Below are positions 63,712-64,000 of a stretch of DNA of 64,000 nucleotides, in pieces. This stretch comes from Ipomoea triloba. Its lineage: Eukaryota > Streptophyta > Magnoliopsida > Solanales > Convolvulaceae. The notes under the pieces were generated by a model, which saw nothing but the letters and a program-made list of their open reading frames with translations, searched no databases and had not been told where the DNA came from. The first letter of the stretch is position 1, and the number at the start of each line of letters is the position of its first letter. A program made the translations under genes and the position numbers. The stretch spans positions 2,890,105-2,954,104 of the forward strand of contig NC_044917.1 in NCBI RefSeq assembly GCF_003576645.1, written 5' to 3'.

Positions 63712-64000
63712 CTGAGACAATGAAAAAATGATTATATTACAATACTTATCTGTTCAAGCATAAATATCTGTCAAAAGAACAATGGTATCCTTGACCTATA
63801 TCACATATCATATTCACAGCACAAACTTTACACACTAACTTCAAAAGGGCAATGGGGTTTCTTATGATTGGTAGTCATCATCAGAAAGTAATGAAAATGA
63901 GTTCAAACTGAGAGGTACACTGAAATATGTTTTTAAAACAAATTAATAGAAAATGAAATGCTTTAAAATTAATCCATCACCCCCATAGTCTGTCATGAAA
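63712..64000 (-). other. Intron of the ZFN-like gene at the window edge
   Basis: Begins (minus-strand view) with unresolved sequence and ends in a polypyrimidine stretch and TTGTCTCAG acceptor. No further exon recognised. Confidence 0.5.

Overview
The window is plant nuclear DNA, most likely a eudicot. Evidence: genes split by GT-AG introns in AT-rich DNA, plant-only gene families (WRKY, MBS, PFA-DSP, DUF707, ZFN-type CCCH), a PIF/Harbinger-like MITE, and a Ty3/gypsy-type LTR with a tRNA-Asp-like primer site. Recurrent ACTCCGTA/TACGGAGT motifs in the intergenic DNA are compatible with an asterid such as a Convolvulaceae species, but that is only a guess.

Layout. (1) 1-3323: 5' part of a minus-strand LTR retroelement (LTR 2735-3323, primer-binding site 2711-2733, gag-like ORF 1770-2651, then three internal minisatellites). 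Its LTR edge cuts into a satellite. (2) 3324-35433: about 32 kb of one AT-rich tandem satellite, monomer about 157-180 bp and roughly 190-200 copies by length, with two subfamilies, a block of six 163-bp units, long-range copy/paste of multi-monomer segments, one undetermined base at 34065, and sub-monomer expansions that repeatedly use a step of exactly 42 bp. (3) 35434-64000: gene-bearing DNA with six protein genes: a group I WRKY factor (+, 36581-38521, 3 exons, 577 aa), an MBS1-type small C2H2 protein (-, 41253-41579, 108 aa), a PFA-DSP phosphatase (-, 44301-46188, 5 exons, 206 aa), a DUF707 membrane-anchored protein (+, 52334-56320, 14 exons, 388 aa), a 12-cysteine secreted peptide (-, 59081-59560, 2 exons, 119 aa), and the 3' part of a ZFN-type CCCH zinc-finger gene (-, 62191-63711, continuing past the right edge).

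The genes are separate plant transcription units, not an operon. MBS, PFA-DSP and ZFN appear in the same order as I recall for Arabidopsis (At3g02790/At3g02800/At3g02830 and a chromosome 5 paralogous block), suggesting conserved microsynteny with a rearranged left flank where the satellite and WRKY gene lie. The most unusual signals are the 42-bp expansion step shared by the satellite and the retroelement minisatellite, the abrupt satellite/gene boundary, and a frameshifted C-terminal tail in the ZFN gene. All exon coordinates are hand-derived from splice signals, reading frame and remembered family conservation; no database search was run.
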